From contig NZ_JAGS01000001.1 in the NCBI RefSeq assembly GCF_000526775.1, positions 3,038,001-3,102,000 of the forward strand: DNA of 64,000 nt, read 5' to 3'. The notes under the pieces are model-generated. The model worked only from the letters and a program-made list of their open reading frames with translations. It did not search any database and had not been told where the DNA came from. Every line of letters begins with the position of its first letter. Position 1 is the stretch's first letter. This DNA comes from Ruminococcus albus AD2013. GTDB taxonomy: Bacteria > Bacillota > Clostridia > Oscillospirales > Ruminococcaceae. Both the position numbers and the translations under genes were made by a program. Below, one piece after another: positions 1 through 8,928 of the stretch.

Positions 1-1
1 A

Positions 2-1351
2 AGGATACATCTTCCCGACTATGTATCGGGCAATACAGATGAAGCCATTGCAAAGCTGAATGACCAGATAAAGAACAAAAAGGCGGAGATAGAGGCTCTT
101 GATAAAGAGATAGCCGTACTCGCCGAAAAGCATGACCAGACAATACTGGAAGCTTATACCGCGCTGAAAAAGCGCTACGATATCTTTGAACTGCGCCGCA
201 AAGTCGGGGCTGTCAAGGAAAAGTTCTATATCAAGGGATTTGTTCCCAAAAAGCAGGCGGATAAATTCTCCGAAAGCTTCGATGATATGGAAGAAGTGGA
301 AGTCGTGCTTCTGCCGCCTGATGCGGATGCATACTGCACTCCGCCTACGGTGCTGAAAAACGGCTGGTTCACAAGACCGTATTCAATGCTTGTTGAGATG
401 TACGGTCTGCCAAAGTACAACGGGTTCAATCCCACGGCATTCGTGGCTATAACATATACTCTGCTGTTCGGTATAATGTTCGGCGACCTGGGACAGGGAT
501 TCCTGCTGTTTCTCGGCGGACTGATACTTGGCAGAAAGAGCAAGCAGGCAGGCGGTATCGTTGCAAGATGCGGTTTTTCCAGTATGATCTTCGGTACACT
601 GTACGGTTCGGTATTCGGATTTGAAGAACTTCTCGACCCGATATACGAAAGCATCGGGATAGACTTCCTGCCGCTGAAAGCTTTTGAACAGTCATCGTTC
701 ATACTGCTTACCGCGGTGGGCATAGGTATATTCCTGATAGCGGTATCCATGCTGCTGAACATCTACATAGGTTTCAGAGAAAAGAACTACGAAAAGGCAG
801 TATTCGGCTGCAACGGCATCGCGGGACTTATTTTCTACGGTTCGCTGGTAACTTTCGTAGTAAGCAAGTTCATACTGAAGATAGAACTTGCAAGCAGTGC
901 AGTGTTCGCGCTGCTGCTGGTGATACCCGGTATATGTATATTCTGCCGAGTACCTTTTGCGATAGCCGCAAAGTACAAGAAATGGAAGCTTTCCGAGGAT
1001 GAAGAGGATATGACAGTCGGCGGATTCATCGTCGAGAACTTCTTTGAGATGTTTGAATTCCTGCTGAGTTATGTTTCAAACACCATGTCATTCCTGAGAG
1101 TCGGCGGATTTGTACTTTCCCACGCTGGTATGATGCTGGTCGTAATGACACTTCTGAATATGTCAGCAACGGCTGCCAAGCCCTTCACACTTGTGATAGG
1201 CAACCTGTTCGTTATGGCTATGGAAGGTATGATAGTTGCTATACAGATCATACGTCTGGAATTCTACGAGATATTCTCGCGTTTCTATGAGAGCGACGGC
1301 AAGGAGTTTGAGCCTATGAGCGTAAGCTTCGATACCGAAGTAAATATATGA
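2..1351 (+). CDS. ntpI: V-type ATP synthase subunit I (5' partial)
   Basis: The frame is open from the window edge, so the N-terminus lies upstream. The visible part begins with a charged, heptad-like coiled-coil stretch (the peripheral stalk arm). It is followed by about seven hydrophobic segments with the MSFLRVGGF-type region expected of the membrane half of subunit I/a. In V-type ATPases this subunit forms the ion half-channels against the K-ring and anchors the stator. It is the first visible gene of the I-K-F-E-A-B-D operon, 24 nt before subunit K. Family assignment is firm from membrane topology and operon position. The missing residues could hold only the remaining N-terminal arm. Confidence 0.95.
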   Translation, partial: RIHLPDYVSGNTDEAIAKLNDQIKNKKAEIEALDKEIAVLAEKHDQTILEAYTALKKRYDIFELRRKVGAVKEKFYIKGFVPKKQADKFSESFDDMEEVEVVLLPPDADAYCTPPTVLKNGWFTRPYSMLVEMYGLPKYNGFNPTAFVAITYTLLFGIMFGDLGQGFLLFLGGLILGRKSKQAGGIVARCGFSSMIFGTLYGSVFGFEELLDPIYESIGIDFLPLKAFEQSSFILLTAVGIGIFLIAVSMLLNIYIGFREKNYEKAVFGCNGIAGLIFYGSLVTFVVSKFILKIELASSAVFALLLVIPGICIFCRVPFAIAAKYKKWKLSEDEEDMTVGGFIVENFFEMFEFLLSYVSNTMSFLRVGGFVLSHAGMMLVVMTLLNMSATAAKPFTLVIGNLFVMAMEGMIVAIQIIRLEFYEIFSRFYESDGKEFEPMSVSFDTEVNI

Positions 1352-1375
1352 TAATTAATTTTGGAGGTTTTAGAT

Positions 1376-1822
1376 ATGCTTAAAATCATGTTGCTGCCGC
1401 TGGCAGCTGTCGTACTGCTGACAGTACCCTTTATGTTTATGGCTAAGAAGATAAAGACAGGTGAGAAGTCTGCAAAGGCTGCTTTCATCGGAAATCTGTG
1501 TACATTTGCAGGCATAATGCTGGTGGGTATGATAGTACCTTTCACCGACCTTATAGCTTTTGCGGCTGAAGAAGGCTCTACCGTTAAGGAAGCTATCACA
1601 ACAGGTGCAGGTATCGGTTATCTGGCGGCAGGTCTTTCTGTTGGTCTTGCTTGTATCGGTTCGGGTATTGCCGTTGGTTCGGGTGCGCCCGCAGCTATCG
1701 GTGCTACATCCGAAGACCCCAAGAACTTCGTTAAGGCACTGATCTTCGTCGTACTGGGTGAAGGTATCGCTCTGTACGGTCTGCTGATCTCCATGCTGAT
1801 AATCTCGGGCATCGGCGGCTAA
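1376..1822 (+). CDS. ntpK: V-type ATP synthase subunit K (membrane ring proteolipid)
   Basis: 148 residues from the ATG at 1376, preceded by GGAGG at 1363-1367. An in-frame TTG at 1361 overlaps the ribosome site and is unlikely. The C-terminal half is a canonical c-type hairpin: glycine-rich helix, polar DPKNF loop, then a helix with the ion-carrying Glu in GEGIALYG. The N-terminal half has two hydrophobic helices but lacks the glycine-rich pattern and an acidic ion site, so the protein seems to carry one ion-binding carboxylate per four-helix subunit, as in other V-type K subunits. It forms the rotor ring. Ion specificity (Na+ or H+) cannot be decided from this sequence. Confidence 0.95.
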   Translation: MLKIMLLPLAAVVLLTVPFMFMAKKIKTGEKSAKAAFIGNLCTFAGIMLVGMIVPFTDLIAFAAEEGSTVKEAITTGAGIGYLAAGLSVGLACIGSGIAVGSGAPAAIGATSEDPKNFVKALIFVVLGEGIALYGLLISMLIISGIGG

Positions 1823-1826
1823 TACT

Positions 1827-2135
1827 ATGAAATTCTATTTGCTCAGCGATAATATAGATACCCAGATGGGTATGAGGCTGGCAGGTATCGAGGGCAAGGT
1901 CGTACACGGTGAAAAAGAGGTAGCGCAGGCGCTGGATGAAGCGATGGAAATGAAGGACGTTGGAATAGTCCTGATGACAGAAAAGGCGCTGAAAGAGTGT
2001 CCTGACAAGGTCATGGACTACAAGCTCAACCGTGCGACTCCCCTTATTGTTGAGATACCCGACAGACACGCCACAGCGAATATCTCAGATACGATATCAA
2101 AGTATCTGGCTGAGGCTGTTGGCATAAAGCTGTAA
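1827..2135 (+). CDS. ntpG: V-type ATP synthase subunit F
   Basis: 102 residues, starting 4 nt after subunit K, so probably translated by coupling. The fold signature is an alternating alpha/beta protein with a short first strand (KFYLLSDN), a GIVLMTE strand and a PLIVEIPD strand, matching the F/G subunit of the V-type central stalk. It sits at the bottom of the rotor and contacts subunit D. The length is normal for the family. Its place before E rather than after C differs from the common I-K-E-C-F-A-B-D order in Firmicutes. Confidence 0.9.
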   Translation: MKFYLLSDNIDTQMGMRLAGIEGKVVHGEKEVAQALDEAMEMKDVGIVLMTEKALKECPDKVMDYKLNRATPLIVEIPDRHATANISDTISKYLAEAVGIKL

Positions 2136-2152
2136 AGCGTTGGAGGATTACA

Positions 2153-2746
2153 ATGACGGATCAGACACAAAAGCTGGAAAAATTCAAGCAGGCAGTATTC
2201 GATGAGGCTGCCGAAAAGGCTGCTGAGATAATAAAGGAGACCGAAGAGCAGTGCGCCGAAGTGCTGGCTGAGGCTGAAGCTGAGGCAAGAGATTTTGTCA
2301 AACAGAGCAGAGCTAAGGCTGAAAAGGAGCAGAAAGAGGCTGCACAGAGGACGGAATCCGCAGGACGTCTGGCACAGCGCAGGAACGTGCTGAACGCAAG
2401 ACAGGAAGTCATAGACAGGGTGTTCTCGAATGTCAGGGAAAAGCTGGAGGCTTTCAGACAAAGCGCTGATTATGAAAAGTTGCTTGTCAGGCGCGTTACT
2501 GAGTGTGCAGCGGTATATCCGAACAAAAAAGGCGAGGTGCGTTTAGCATCGGCTGATATGAAATATGCTTCTGTGCTTACATGCGGCGGAAGATTTACTG
2601 TCACCGAGAGCGCGAATATACTGCTTGGGGGACTCATGGTAGTATTCCCCGAAGATAATCTGGCACTGGACTGCACTTTCGATAACGAATTCAAAAGACA
2701 GAAAAGCGGCTTTGCAGGCAAAGCAGGATTGGGCACTGACCTGTAA
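2153..2746 (+). CDS. ntpE: V-type ATP synthase subunit E (peripheral stalk)
   Basis: 197 residues with TTGGAGG at 2140-2146. Residues 1-85 are a long, Ala/Glu/Lys-rich coiled coil. The C-terminal half is a small alpha/beta domain containing the LLGGLMVVFPEDNLALDCTF region typical of E subunits. E forms the peripheral stator stalk that ties the A3B3 head to subunit I. A 121-nt spacer with an imperfect hairpin (AATGACAT at 2753-2760, ATGTCATT at 2791-2798) separates it from subunit A. In other clostridia subunit C would stand near here. Confidence 0.92.
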   Translation: MTDQTQKLEKFKQAVFDEAAEKAAEIIKETEEQCAEVLAEAEAEARDFVKQSRAKAEKEQKEAAQRTESAGRLAQRRNVLNARQEVIDRVFSNVREKLEAFRQSADYEKLLVRRVTECAAVYPNKKGEVRLASADMKYASVLTCGGRFTVTESANILLGGLMVVFPEDNLALDCTFDNEFKRQKSGFAGKAGLGTDL

Positions 2747-2867
2747 TGAAGAAATGACATGCTCTCCCTGCTGATCCGCTCGGGATAGATGTCATTCACT
2801 ATGATTTATCATATATACCGAATTCCCTCGGGGCTTTGGTAGAGTTCACATAAAGGGCGTGAATAAA

Positions 2868-4637
2868 ATGAGTACGGAAACAATGGATAAGATATATTCG
2901 GTCAACGGACCTGTCGTTACGGTGCGCAATACCAAGAGCTTTGCCATGCAGGAAATGGTTTTTGTCGGCGAAAAGCGCTTGATAGGCGAAGTTATCCGCG
3001 TAAGCGCAAAGGAAACTACCTTGCAGGTCTATGAGACTACCACGGGACTGAAACCCGGTGAACCTGTTTACGGCACGGGTGCGCCTATGGCGGCAACTCT
3101 CGGCCCGGGAATACTTGATAATATGTATGACGGTATCGAAAGACCTCTGAAAAAGCTGGAGGAGATAAGCGGTGCGTTCATATCCGAGGGCGCTAATGTC
3201 CCTGCGCTTGATCCCAAGCGTAAGTTCGATGTTACGGTGACAGTAAAGAGGGGCGATATACTTCGTCCCGGCGAGATATATGCTACCTGCCCCGAAACTG
3301 CGCTGATAACACACAAGTGTATGCTCTCGCCTTTATCTAAGGGCGGAAAGGTCGTATGGACGGCTGTTACGGGCAAGTATAATGTAAACGATGTAGTAGT
3401 AAGGCTGCATGACGAGTACGGCAATGAAGAGGAACTCACCCTCTGCCAGAAGTGGCCTATAAGAACTCCCCGCCCCTGTGCGGAGAGAATGCCTATGTCG
3501 AGACCGCTGATAACAGGTCAGCGTATAATCGATACCGTAGTACCCGTGGCTAAGGGCGGTACTGCTGCTATTCCGGGAGGATTCGGTACAGGCAAGACCA
3601 TGAACCAGCACCAGATAGCAAAGTGGTGCGATGCTGATATAATCGTATACGTAGGCTGCGGCGAGCGTGGAAATGAAATGACACAGGTACTTGAGGAATT
3701 CAGCGAACTGATAGACCCCAAGACACAGCGTCCGCTGACTGACAGAACTACCATGATAGCAAATACCTCGAATATGCCTGTTGCAGCAAGAGAGGCTTCC
3801 ATATACACAGGTATAACTCTGGCTGAATATTACAGAGATATGGGCTATCATATAGCTATTATGGCAGATTCCACATCCCGTTGGGCTGAGGCTCTGCGTG
3901 AGATATCGGGCCGTCTGGAAGAAATGCCCGCAGAGGAAGGTTTCCCTGCATATCTGCCATCGCGTATATCGGAATTTTACGAGAGAGCAGGTTATGTAAA
4001 GACACTGAACGGTGCTGAGGGCTCTGTTACCATAATAGGAGCGGTATCCCCTCAGGGTTCGGATTTCTCCGAGCCTGTAACACAGAACACCAAGCGTTTC
4101 GTAAGGTGCTTCTGGGCACTGGATAAGGCACTTGCTTATGCAAGACACTATCCTGCCATAAACTGGAATACAAGCTATTCCGAATATACCGATGATCTCT
4201 CAGCATATTACAGAGATAATGTTGCCCCTGATTTTATGGAGGTAAGACAGCAGATATCAAATATCCTCGTTGAGGAAAACAGCCTGATGGAGATAGTCAA
4301 GCTGATGGGTACTGATGTGCTCCCCGATGACCAGAAACTGCTTATCGAAGTTGCAAGAGTAGTGCGTGTAGGATTCTTACAGCAGAATGCTTACCATAAG
4401 GACGATACCTATGTACCTTTGGAGAAGCAGTACCGCATGATGAAGGCTATACTCAGATTCTTTGAGCTTTCAAAAGATGCTCTCGCAGATGGTGTTTCCA
4501 TCGACAGGATAATGTCTAACGGCTGGGCTGACAAGCTCATCAAGATAAAGTACGATATCCCCAATGACAAACTCGGTATGTTCGACGATTACGAGAGGGA
4601 TATGAACGAGTGGTACAAGAACGCGGAGGTGGTCTGA
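2868..4637 (+). CDS. ntpA: V-type ATP synthase catalytic subunit A
   Basis: 589 residues from ATG 2868. A GTG at 2859 in the same frame is too close to the AAAGGG site at 2852-2857. Domains in order: beta-barrel N-terminal domain, the non-homologous bulge insert, and the nucleotide-binding domain with P-loop GGFGTGKT and the Walker B region (IAIMADSTSRWAEALRE), then the C-terminal helical domain. Normal length for the family. It catalyses ATP hydrolysis or synthesis in the A3B3 head. Its stop is 1 nt before the subunit B start, so the two are coupled. Confidence 0.97.
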   Translation: MSTETMDKIYSVNGPVVTVRNTKSFAMQEMVFVGEKRLIGEVIRVSAKETTLQVYETTTGLKPGEPVYGTGAPMAATLGPGILDNMYDGIERPLKKLEEISGAFISEGANVPALDPKRKFDVTVTVKRGDILRPGEIYATCPETALITHKCMLSPLSKGGKVVWTAVTGKYNVNDVVVRLHDEYGNEEELTLCQKWPIRTPRPCAERMPMSRPLITGQRIIDTVVPVAKGGTAAIPGGFGTGKTMNQHQIAKWCDADIIVYVGCGERGNEMTQVLEEFSELIDPKTQRPLTDRTTMIANTSNMPVAAREASIYTGITLAEYYRDMGYHIAIMADSTSRWAEALREISGRLEEMPAEEGFPAYLPSRISEFYERAGYVKTLNGAEGSVTIIGAVSPQGSDFSEPVTQNTKRFVRCFWALDKALAYARHYPAINWNTSYSEYTDDLSAYYRDNVAPDFMEVRQQISNILVEENSLMEIVKLMGTDVLPDDQKLLIEVARVVRVGFLQQNAYHKDDTYVPLEKQYRMMKAILRFFELSKDALADGVSIDRIMSNGWADKLIKIKYDIPNDKLGMFDDYERDMNEWYKNAEVV

Positions 4638-4638
4638 G

Positions 4639-6027
4639 TTGAATATAAAATATATCGGTCTCAGCGAGATAAACGGACCTCTGGTCGTTCTCGATAAATG
4701 TAAGAACGTAAGCTATGACGAGATAGCTGATATCGAGTTGGATAATGGCACTCACCGTCTGGCGCGTGTTGTTGAGGTATACGAGGATAAGGCAGTATTG
4801 CAGGTCTTTGAGGGCACTAAGGGGCTCTCGCTGAAAAATACGACCACAAGCTTTGAAGGCAGACCTATGGAACTCCCTCTGGGCGGAGAAATGCTGGGAC
4901 GTATTTTCAACGGCGCAGGCAAGCCTATCGATGGTCTGGGCGAGATAGTTGCAGAAGAGTACCGCGATATCAACGGCGAACCGCTGAATCCCGTATCCAG
5001 AGTTTACCCCAGAAACTATATAAATACAGGCATATCATCCATAGATGCACTTATGACCCTTATCAGAGGTCAGAAACTGCCTATATTCTCTGGCTCGGGT
5101 CTTTCACATAATAAACTGGCTGTGCAGATAGTACGTCAGGCAAAGATAGCTGATGAAGCAGGTCAGGATTTCGCAGTAGTATTCGGTGCGATGGGCGTTA
5201 CCAACGACGTTGCTGATTACTTCCGCAGAAGTTTTGAGGAAACAGGTGTTCTCCAGAGAGTATCCATGTTCCTTAACCTTTCAAATGACCCTATCATAGA
5301 GCGTATACTTACCCCCAGATGCGCACTTACCTGCGCTGAATATCTGGCATTCAAAAAGAATATGCATATCCTCGTCATACTGACAGATATGACTTCATAC
5401 GCAGAAGCACTTCGTGAGTTCTCGTCTTCAAAGGGTGAGATACCGGGAAGAAAGGGCTATCCGGGATACCTCTATTCCGACCTTGCTTCTATCTATGAAA
5501 GAGCGGGCATCGTTAAGGGCGCAAACGGTTCTGTTACACAGATACCCATACTTACCATGCCTAATGACGATATCACCCACCCTGTACCCGACCTTACGGG
5601 ATATATCACCGAGGGTCAGATAGTTCTGGACAGAAACCTGGATGCTACGGGCATATACCCCGGTGTTGCCATACTGCCCAGCCTTTCAAGACTTATGAAA
5701 GACGGCATAGGCGAGGGCTATACCAGAGAAGACCACCAGATGTGCGCTAACCAGCTGTTTGCGGCTTATGCAAAAGTTCAGGACGCGCGTTCGCTGGCTT
5801 CCGTTATCGGTGAGGAAGAGCTTACTGCGGCGGATAAGGCATACCTTAAATTCGGTGAGCTTTTCGAGGAGCACTTCATCAATCAGGGCTTTGAGACTAA
5901 CCGTTCGATAGAGGAGACTCTTGATCTCGGCTGGAAACTGCTATCGTCACTGCCGAGGACTGAACTTGACAGAGTTGATGATGAACATCTGGACAAGTTC
6001 TACGATCCTGAGAATGCGTATAAATAG
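4639..6027 (+). CDS. ntpB: V-type ATP synthase subunit B
   Basis: 462 residues beginning with TTG at 4639. The choice rests on GGAGGTGG at 4625-4632 with a 6-nt spacer and on the family-typical N-terminus (YIGLSEINGPLVVLD). It has no intact P-loop (SGSGLSHNKLA stands where the lysine motif would be), which is normal for the non-catalytic B subunit. The arginine-bearing C-terminal region and SDLASIYERAG motif are present. It alternates with A in the hexameric head. TTG starts also occur at subunit D, suggesting tuned translation within this operon. Confidence 0.96.
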   Translation: MNIKYIGLSEINGPLVVLDKCKNVSYDEIADIELDNGTHRLARVVEVYEDKAVLQVFEGTKGLSLKNTTTSFEGRPMELPLGGEMLGRIFNGAGKPIDGLGEIVAEEYRDINGEPLNPVSRVYPRNYINTGISSIDALMTLIRGQKLPIFSGSGLSHNKLAVQIVRQAKIADEAGQDFAVVFGAMGVTNDVADYFRRSFEETGVLQRVSMFLNLSNDPIIERILTPRCALTCAEYLAFKKNMHILVILTDMTSYAEALREFSSSKGEIPGRKGYPGYLYSDLASIYERAGIVKGANGSVTQIPILTMPNDDITHPVPDLTGYITEGQIVLDRNLDATGIYPGVAILPSLSRLMKDGIGEGYTREDHQMCANQLFAAYAKVQDARSLASVIGEEELTAADKAYLKFGELFEEHFINQGFETNRSIEETLDLGWKLLSSLPRTELDRVDDEHLDKFYDPENAYK

Positions 6028-6047
6028 TGATTTTAGGGAGAATTTAT

Positions 6048-6257
6048 ATGACATCGTATGAGATCATAAAAATGGCTTTTGCTGTCGCAGCAGTCATTTT
6101 AGGGGTTGGTATGCTTATAAAGCCCGAAAAATACCTTAAAAAGGGCAGTGAGGGCAGTGAAGCTGAGATAAGCAAGTATCGCAAAGTAGGTACTTTTGTC
6201 ACTGTGGTCGGTATACTGGCCGTATTGCTGAATATCGTACTTATAGTGAAATACTGA
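6048..6257 (+). CDS. Unknown two-helix membrane protein in V-ATPase operon
   Basis: 69 residues from ATG 6048, with AGGGAG at 6035-6040; an in-frame GTG at 6027 overlaps the ntpB stop and has no ribosome site. Two hydrophobic segments (about residues 6-25 and 46-67) flank a Lys/Glu/Ser-rich loop of roughly 20 residues. I do not recognise a family. The gene stands between subunits B and D with short spacers, so it is co-transcribed. It could be an assembly or lipid-interface factor for the V-ATPase, but this is inference from position only. Confidence 0.8.
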   Translation: MTSYEIIKMAFAVAAVILGVGMLIKPEKYLKKGSEGSEAEISKYRKVGTFVTVVGILAVLLNIVLIVKY

Positions 6258-6314
6258 GTTATCATAAATTAAGCGAGTGTCTCGTTTCTTATTTCCGAAA
6301 GGAGTGAAAAAGCT

Positions 6315-6962
6315 TTGGCTGTACAGCAGGTGTTCCCCACGAAGGGTAACCTCATAGCAACTAAGAAAAATCTCCAGCTTGCGGCACTGGGCTATGAACT
6401 TCTCGACAGAAAGCGCAATATCCTTATACGTGAGATAATGACGCTGGTCGAAAAAGCCAAGGAACTCAGAAGCTCCATAGAAGATACCTATAAGGAAGCC
6501 TATGAGATGCTGAAGATGGCTAATATGTCAATGGGTGTTATAACCCCATATGCCGAATGTATGCCTGTTGAGGACGGTATCGAACTATCCTCCAAAAGCG
6601 TTATGGGCGTGGAGCTCCCGCAGGTCATTTACCATGAAACTCCCCGTGAAGTCTGCTATGGATTCGCAAGAACTAATTCTCAGCTGGACAGAGCGTTCAT
6701 CGCCTTTGAAAAAGTTAAAAGGCTTACGGTGAAACTCGCTGAAGTCGAGAACAGTATTTACAGACTTTCCGTGGCGATAAAGAAAACCCAGCGCAGAGCA
6801 AATGCGCTGCAGAATATCATAATTCCCCGCTATACCGATACTGTTAAGTTCATCGCAGATTCTCTGGAAGAAAAAGACAGAGAGGAATTCTCGCGTATGA
6901 AAGTCATAAAGGCGGTAAAGCTGAAAAAAGAGAATGAGAACAATGGGGAGGGACAGCAATGA
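6315..6962 (+). CDS. ntpD: V-type ATP synthase subunit D (central rotor shaft)
   Basis: 215 residues starting with TTG at 6315, chosen because AAGGAG lies 10 nt upstream and the N-terminus reads VFPTKGNL, the hallmark of subunit D. It is almost entirely helical, with long coiled-coil segments at both ends and the RRANALQNIIIPRY motif near residue 160. It forms the rotating shaft inside the A3B3 head. The last codon overlaps the next gene's ATG, showing tight coupling to the HdeD-like protein. Confidence 0.96.
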   Translation: MAVQQVFPTKGNLIATKKNLQLAALGYELLDRKRNILIREIMTLVEKAKELRSSIEDTYKEAYEMLKMANMSMGVITPYAECMPVEDGIELSSKSVMGVELPQVIYHETPREVCYGFARTNSQLDRAFIAFEKVKRLTVKLAEVENSIYRLSVAIKKTQRRANALQNIIIPRYTDTVKFIADSLEEKDREEFSRMKVIKAVKLKKENENNGEGQQ

Positions 6963-7552
6963 ATAAAATGAAAAAAGTGTTGGGCAATTTTACGGTGCTC
7001 TCTGTTTTCTGCATAGTTATGGGCATCGCACTGATAATCAGACCCGATTTCTTTACAAGGGTCGTCGGGCTTGTGGTTGGCGGAGTCATCACTGCTATGG
7101 GCGCAGTTGCTCTGCTGAGATACTTTATACGTACAAAAACTGACCCCAATAATGCGAGCGGTCTTATAAGCGGTGTTATACTCGTTCTTGCAGGTGTGTT
7201 CGTCATGGTAAGACCCGATTTTATACCGAAAGTAATAGCTTTCGTCTTCGGTGCCTATATGCTGATAAGCGGTATAACCAATATCCAGGGCGCTTTTGCA
7301 CTGAAAAAGAACAACAGCACCCGCTGGACAAAAGCTCTGGTGATCGCAGTGCTTACTACACTGGCAGGTCTGATGCTGGTAATAAATCCTATACTGCTGG
7401 CTGATGTTACTTCCAGACTGATGGGCGTTTGCCTGCTTATCTCGGGAATGTCCAATATCGGCGGAACTCTGCTGACAGGCAGGAACAAGCAGGATCCCAA
7501 TATCAGGTTCGATAACAGGGATAACGGACAGAAATTTATCGATATCGATTAA
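6959..7552 (+). CDS. HdeD/DUF308-like six-helix membrane protein
   Basis: 197 residues; ATG 6959 overlaps the ntpD stop by 4 nt, with GGGGAGGG at 6945-6952. It has six hydrophobic segments arranged as two similar three-helix units, each with an RPDF-type turn (RPDFFTRVVG and RPDFIPKVIA) and an LISGM/LISGI motif, which is the HdeD (DUF308) pattern. HdeD of E. coli is linked to acid resistance. Being the last gene of a V-ATPase operon fits a role in pH or ion stress, but no mechanism is evident. The protein ends with a polar tail of about 30 residues. Confidence 0.85.
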   Translation: MNKMKKVLGNFTVLSVFCIVMGIALIIRPDFFTRVVGLVVGGVITAMGAVALLRYFIRTKTDPNNASGLISGVILVLAGVFVMVRPDFIPKVIAFVFGAYMLISGITNIQGAFALKKNNSTRWTKALVIAVLTTLAGLMLVINPILLADVTSRLMGVCLLISGMSNIGGTLLTGRNKQDPNIRFDNRDNGQKFIDID

Positions 7553-7557
7553 AGACT

Positions 7558-7584
7558 AAAGCAGTCCTTCGGGGCTGCTTTTTT
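7558..7584 (+). terminator. Rho-independent terminator of the V-ATPase operon
   Basis: Stem GCAGTCC / GGGCTGC (one G-T pair) closed by a TTCG tetraloop, followed by six T. It stands 6 nt after the last gene of the operon. Confidence 0.93.
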
Positions 7585-7616
7585 GATGCTTTAGGTAAAA
7601 CCATGGCGCTTCGCTA

Positions 7617-7646
7617 TTGACATCGTGGGCGGTTCTGTGATATAAT
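7617..7646 (+). promoter_or_regulatory. Promoter of the DHHW lipoprotein gene
   Basis: TTGACA at 7617-7622 and TATAAT at 7641-7646, 18-nt spacer. The start codon is 41 nt after the -10 box. Confidence 0.8.
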
Positions 7647-7686
7647 ATAATTTGTCATGAATATGTTTTTTAGGAGCGTGTTATAA

Positions 7687-8880
7687 ATGAAAATTAAGAT
7701 ATTTGCAGCCTGTGCAGCCGCCATGCTGATGCTTACGGGCTGTGGAAATACCATCGGACAGAATAAGGATATGGTCGTTGCCCCTAAGCCAAAGACCACC
7801 GAAGCTGTACCAACAGTCGATGAAGACAGTGTAGAGTCCGAAAAGCCAGAAGAACCTACAGAGTCCGCTGCTAAAGATGATAAAAAGGACGAGAAAAAGA
7901 CATCGAAGGCTACTACTACGAAAGCTCCCGAGACTACGACCAAGCCCGTTACCACAACCGCAAAACCCGAAGAAGGTACATATGAGTACTTCAACGGCTG
8001 TATACTTGCTAATTCGGGCACGTCAAATGTCCGCGCCATGGAGGAGTACTATTATAACTCCGAGAACGGCAGATATCTGGCAGACTGCGTTGATGTTTAT
8101 GCTGACAGCGTGGGAAGTAATGTAAATACCTACCTGATGATGATACCTACTTCTCAGGAATTCTATATCCCCGATGACCTCAGGGACAGCTACCCCGACC
8201 AGAAGGAATGTGCCGATGAGGTGTATTCCATGATGACATCGGGAAAGAGTGTGCCTATAAATTCCACGCTTGAAGACCACAAGGGTGAGTACCTCTATTC
8301 CCGCAGTGATTACCACTGGCAGCCACTGGCGGCTTACTATGCTTCAAAGGTCTTCGCTGAAAAGGCAGGAGTTGATTTTTCATCTCTGGACAGTTATGAA
8401 AAAGTTGAACGTGAGGGCTATCTCGGGGCGTTCTATTCGGTGAACGGCATCTATCCTCTGGAGGAATCTCCCGACACTTTCACCTACTACAAGCCCGCAA
8501 ACCTTGATTCGCTGAATGTGCTTTTCCATGATACCTATTTCGGTGAGGGTGTACCAAGCTCACTTTTCTTTGAGGACAACGATATCTCAGCAAGCTACAC
8601 CGTGTTTGTAGGTACAGATGATACGATACTTGAAGTCGATACTGATGCTGATAACGACAGAGTTCTGGTAATATTCAAGGACAGCTACGGCAACGCCCTT
8701 GTGCCTTTCCTGACTTCCTCATTCTCGAAGATTTACCTCTGCGATAACAGGTTCTTCAATATCAATTCCGTTGATTTTGCCAAAGAAGTAGGAGCAACAG
8801 ACGTGCTTTTCGCCCTCGGCGCAGCGTCCTCCAGCAGCTACGATAAGATATCACTGATAGAATCAAACATGAACCAGTAA
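7687..8880 (+). CDS. Secreted lipoprotein of the DHHW family
   Basis: 397 residues. Residues 1-19 form a lipoprotein signal peptide with lipobox LTGC, so Cys19 should be lipidated and the protein anchored outside the membrane. A Thr/Lys/Glu-rich linker (about residues 35-100) precedes a globular domain. That domain has the hallmark D-x-H-W motif (SDYHW) and a later conserved FKDSYGNAL block, as in DHHW proteins with an SGNH-hydrolase-like fold. Such proteins often accompany MBOAT O-acyltransferases in exopolysaccharide acetylation, but none is adjacent here. Monocistronic, with its own promoter and terminator. The exact substrate is unknown. Confidence 0.82.
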   Translation: MKIKIFAACAAAMLMLTGCGNTIGQNKDMVVAPKPKTTEAVPTVDEDSVESEKPEEPTESAAKDDKKDEKKTSKATTTKAPETTTKPVTTTAKPEEGTYEYFNGCILANSGTSNVRAMEEYYYNSENGRYLADCVDVYADSVGSNVNTYLMMIPTSQEFYIPDDLRDSYPDQKECADEVYSMMTSGKSVPINSTLEDHKGEYLYSRSDYHWQPLAAYYASKVFAEKAGVDFSSLDSYEKVEREGYLGAFYSVNGIYPLEESPDTFTYYKPANLDSLNVLFHDTYFGEGVPSSLFFEDNDISASYTVFVGTDDTILEVDTDADNDRVLVIFKDSYGNALVPFLTSSFSKIYLCDNRFFNINSVDFAKEVGATDVLFALGAASSSSYDKISLIESNMNQ

Positions 8881-8886
8881 AAAAAT

Positions 8887-8921
8887 CGTCCGACTGAAAT
8901 TTACATCAGTCGGACGGTTTT
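8887..8921. terminator. Bidirectional terminator between convergent genes
   Basis: An 11-bp perfect stem (CGTCCGACTGA / TCAGTCGGACG) with T-runs on the + side and A-runs on the other side, between the lipoprotein gene and the convergent lipid kinase. Confidence 0.92.
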
Positions 8922-8928
8922 TATTTTA

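Noticed and set aside
3333..4148. A 271-codon open frame antisense to ntpA
   Set aside because: It lies wholly inside a highly conserved catalytic subunit and has no start signals.
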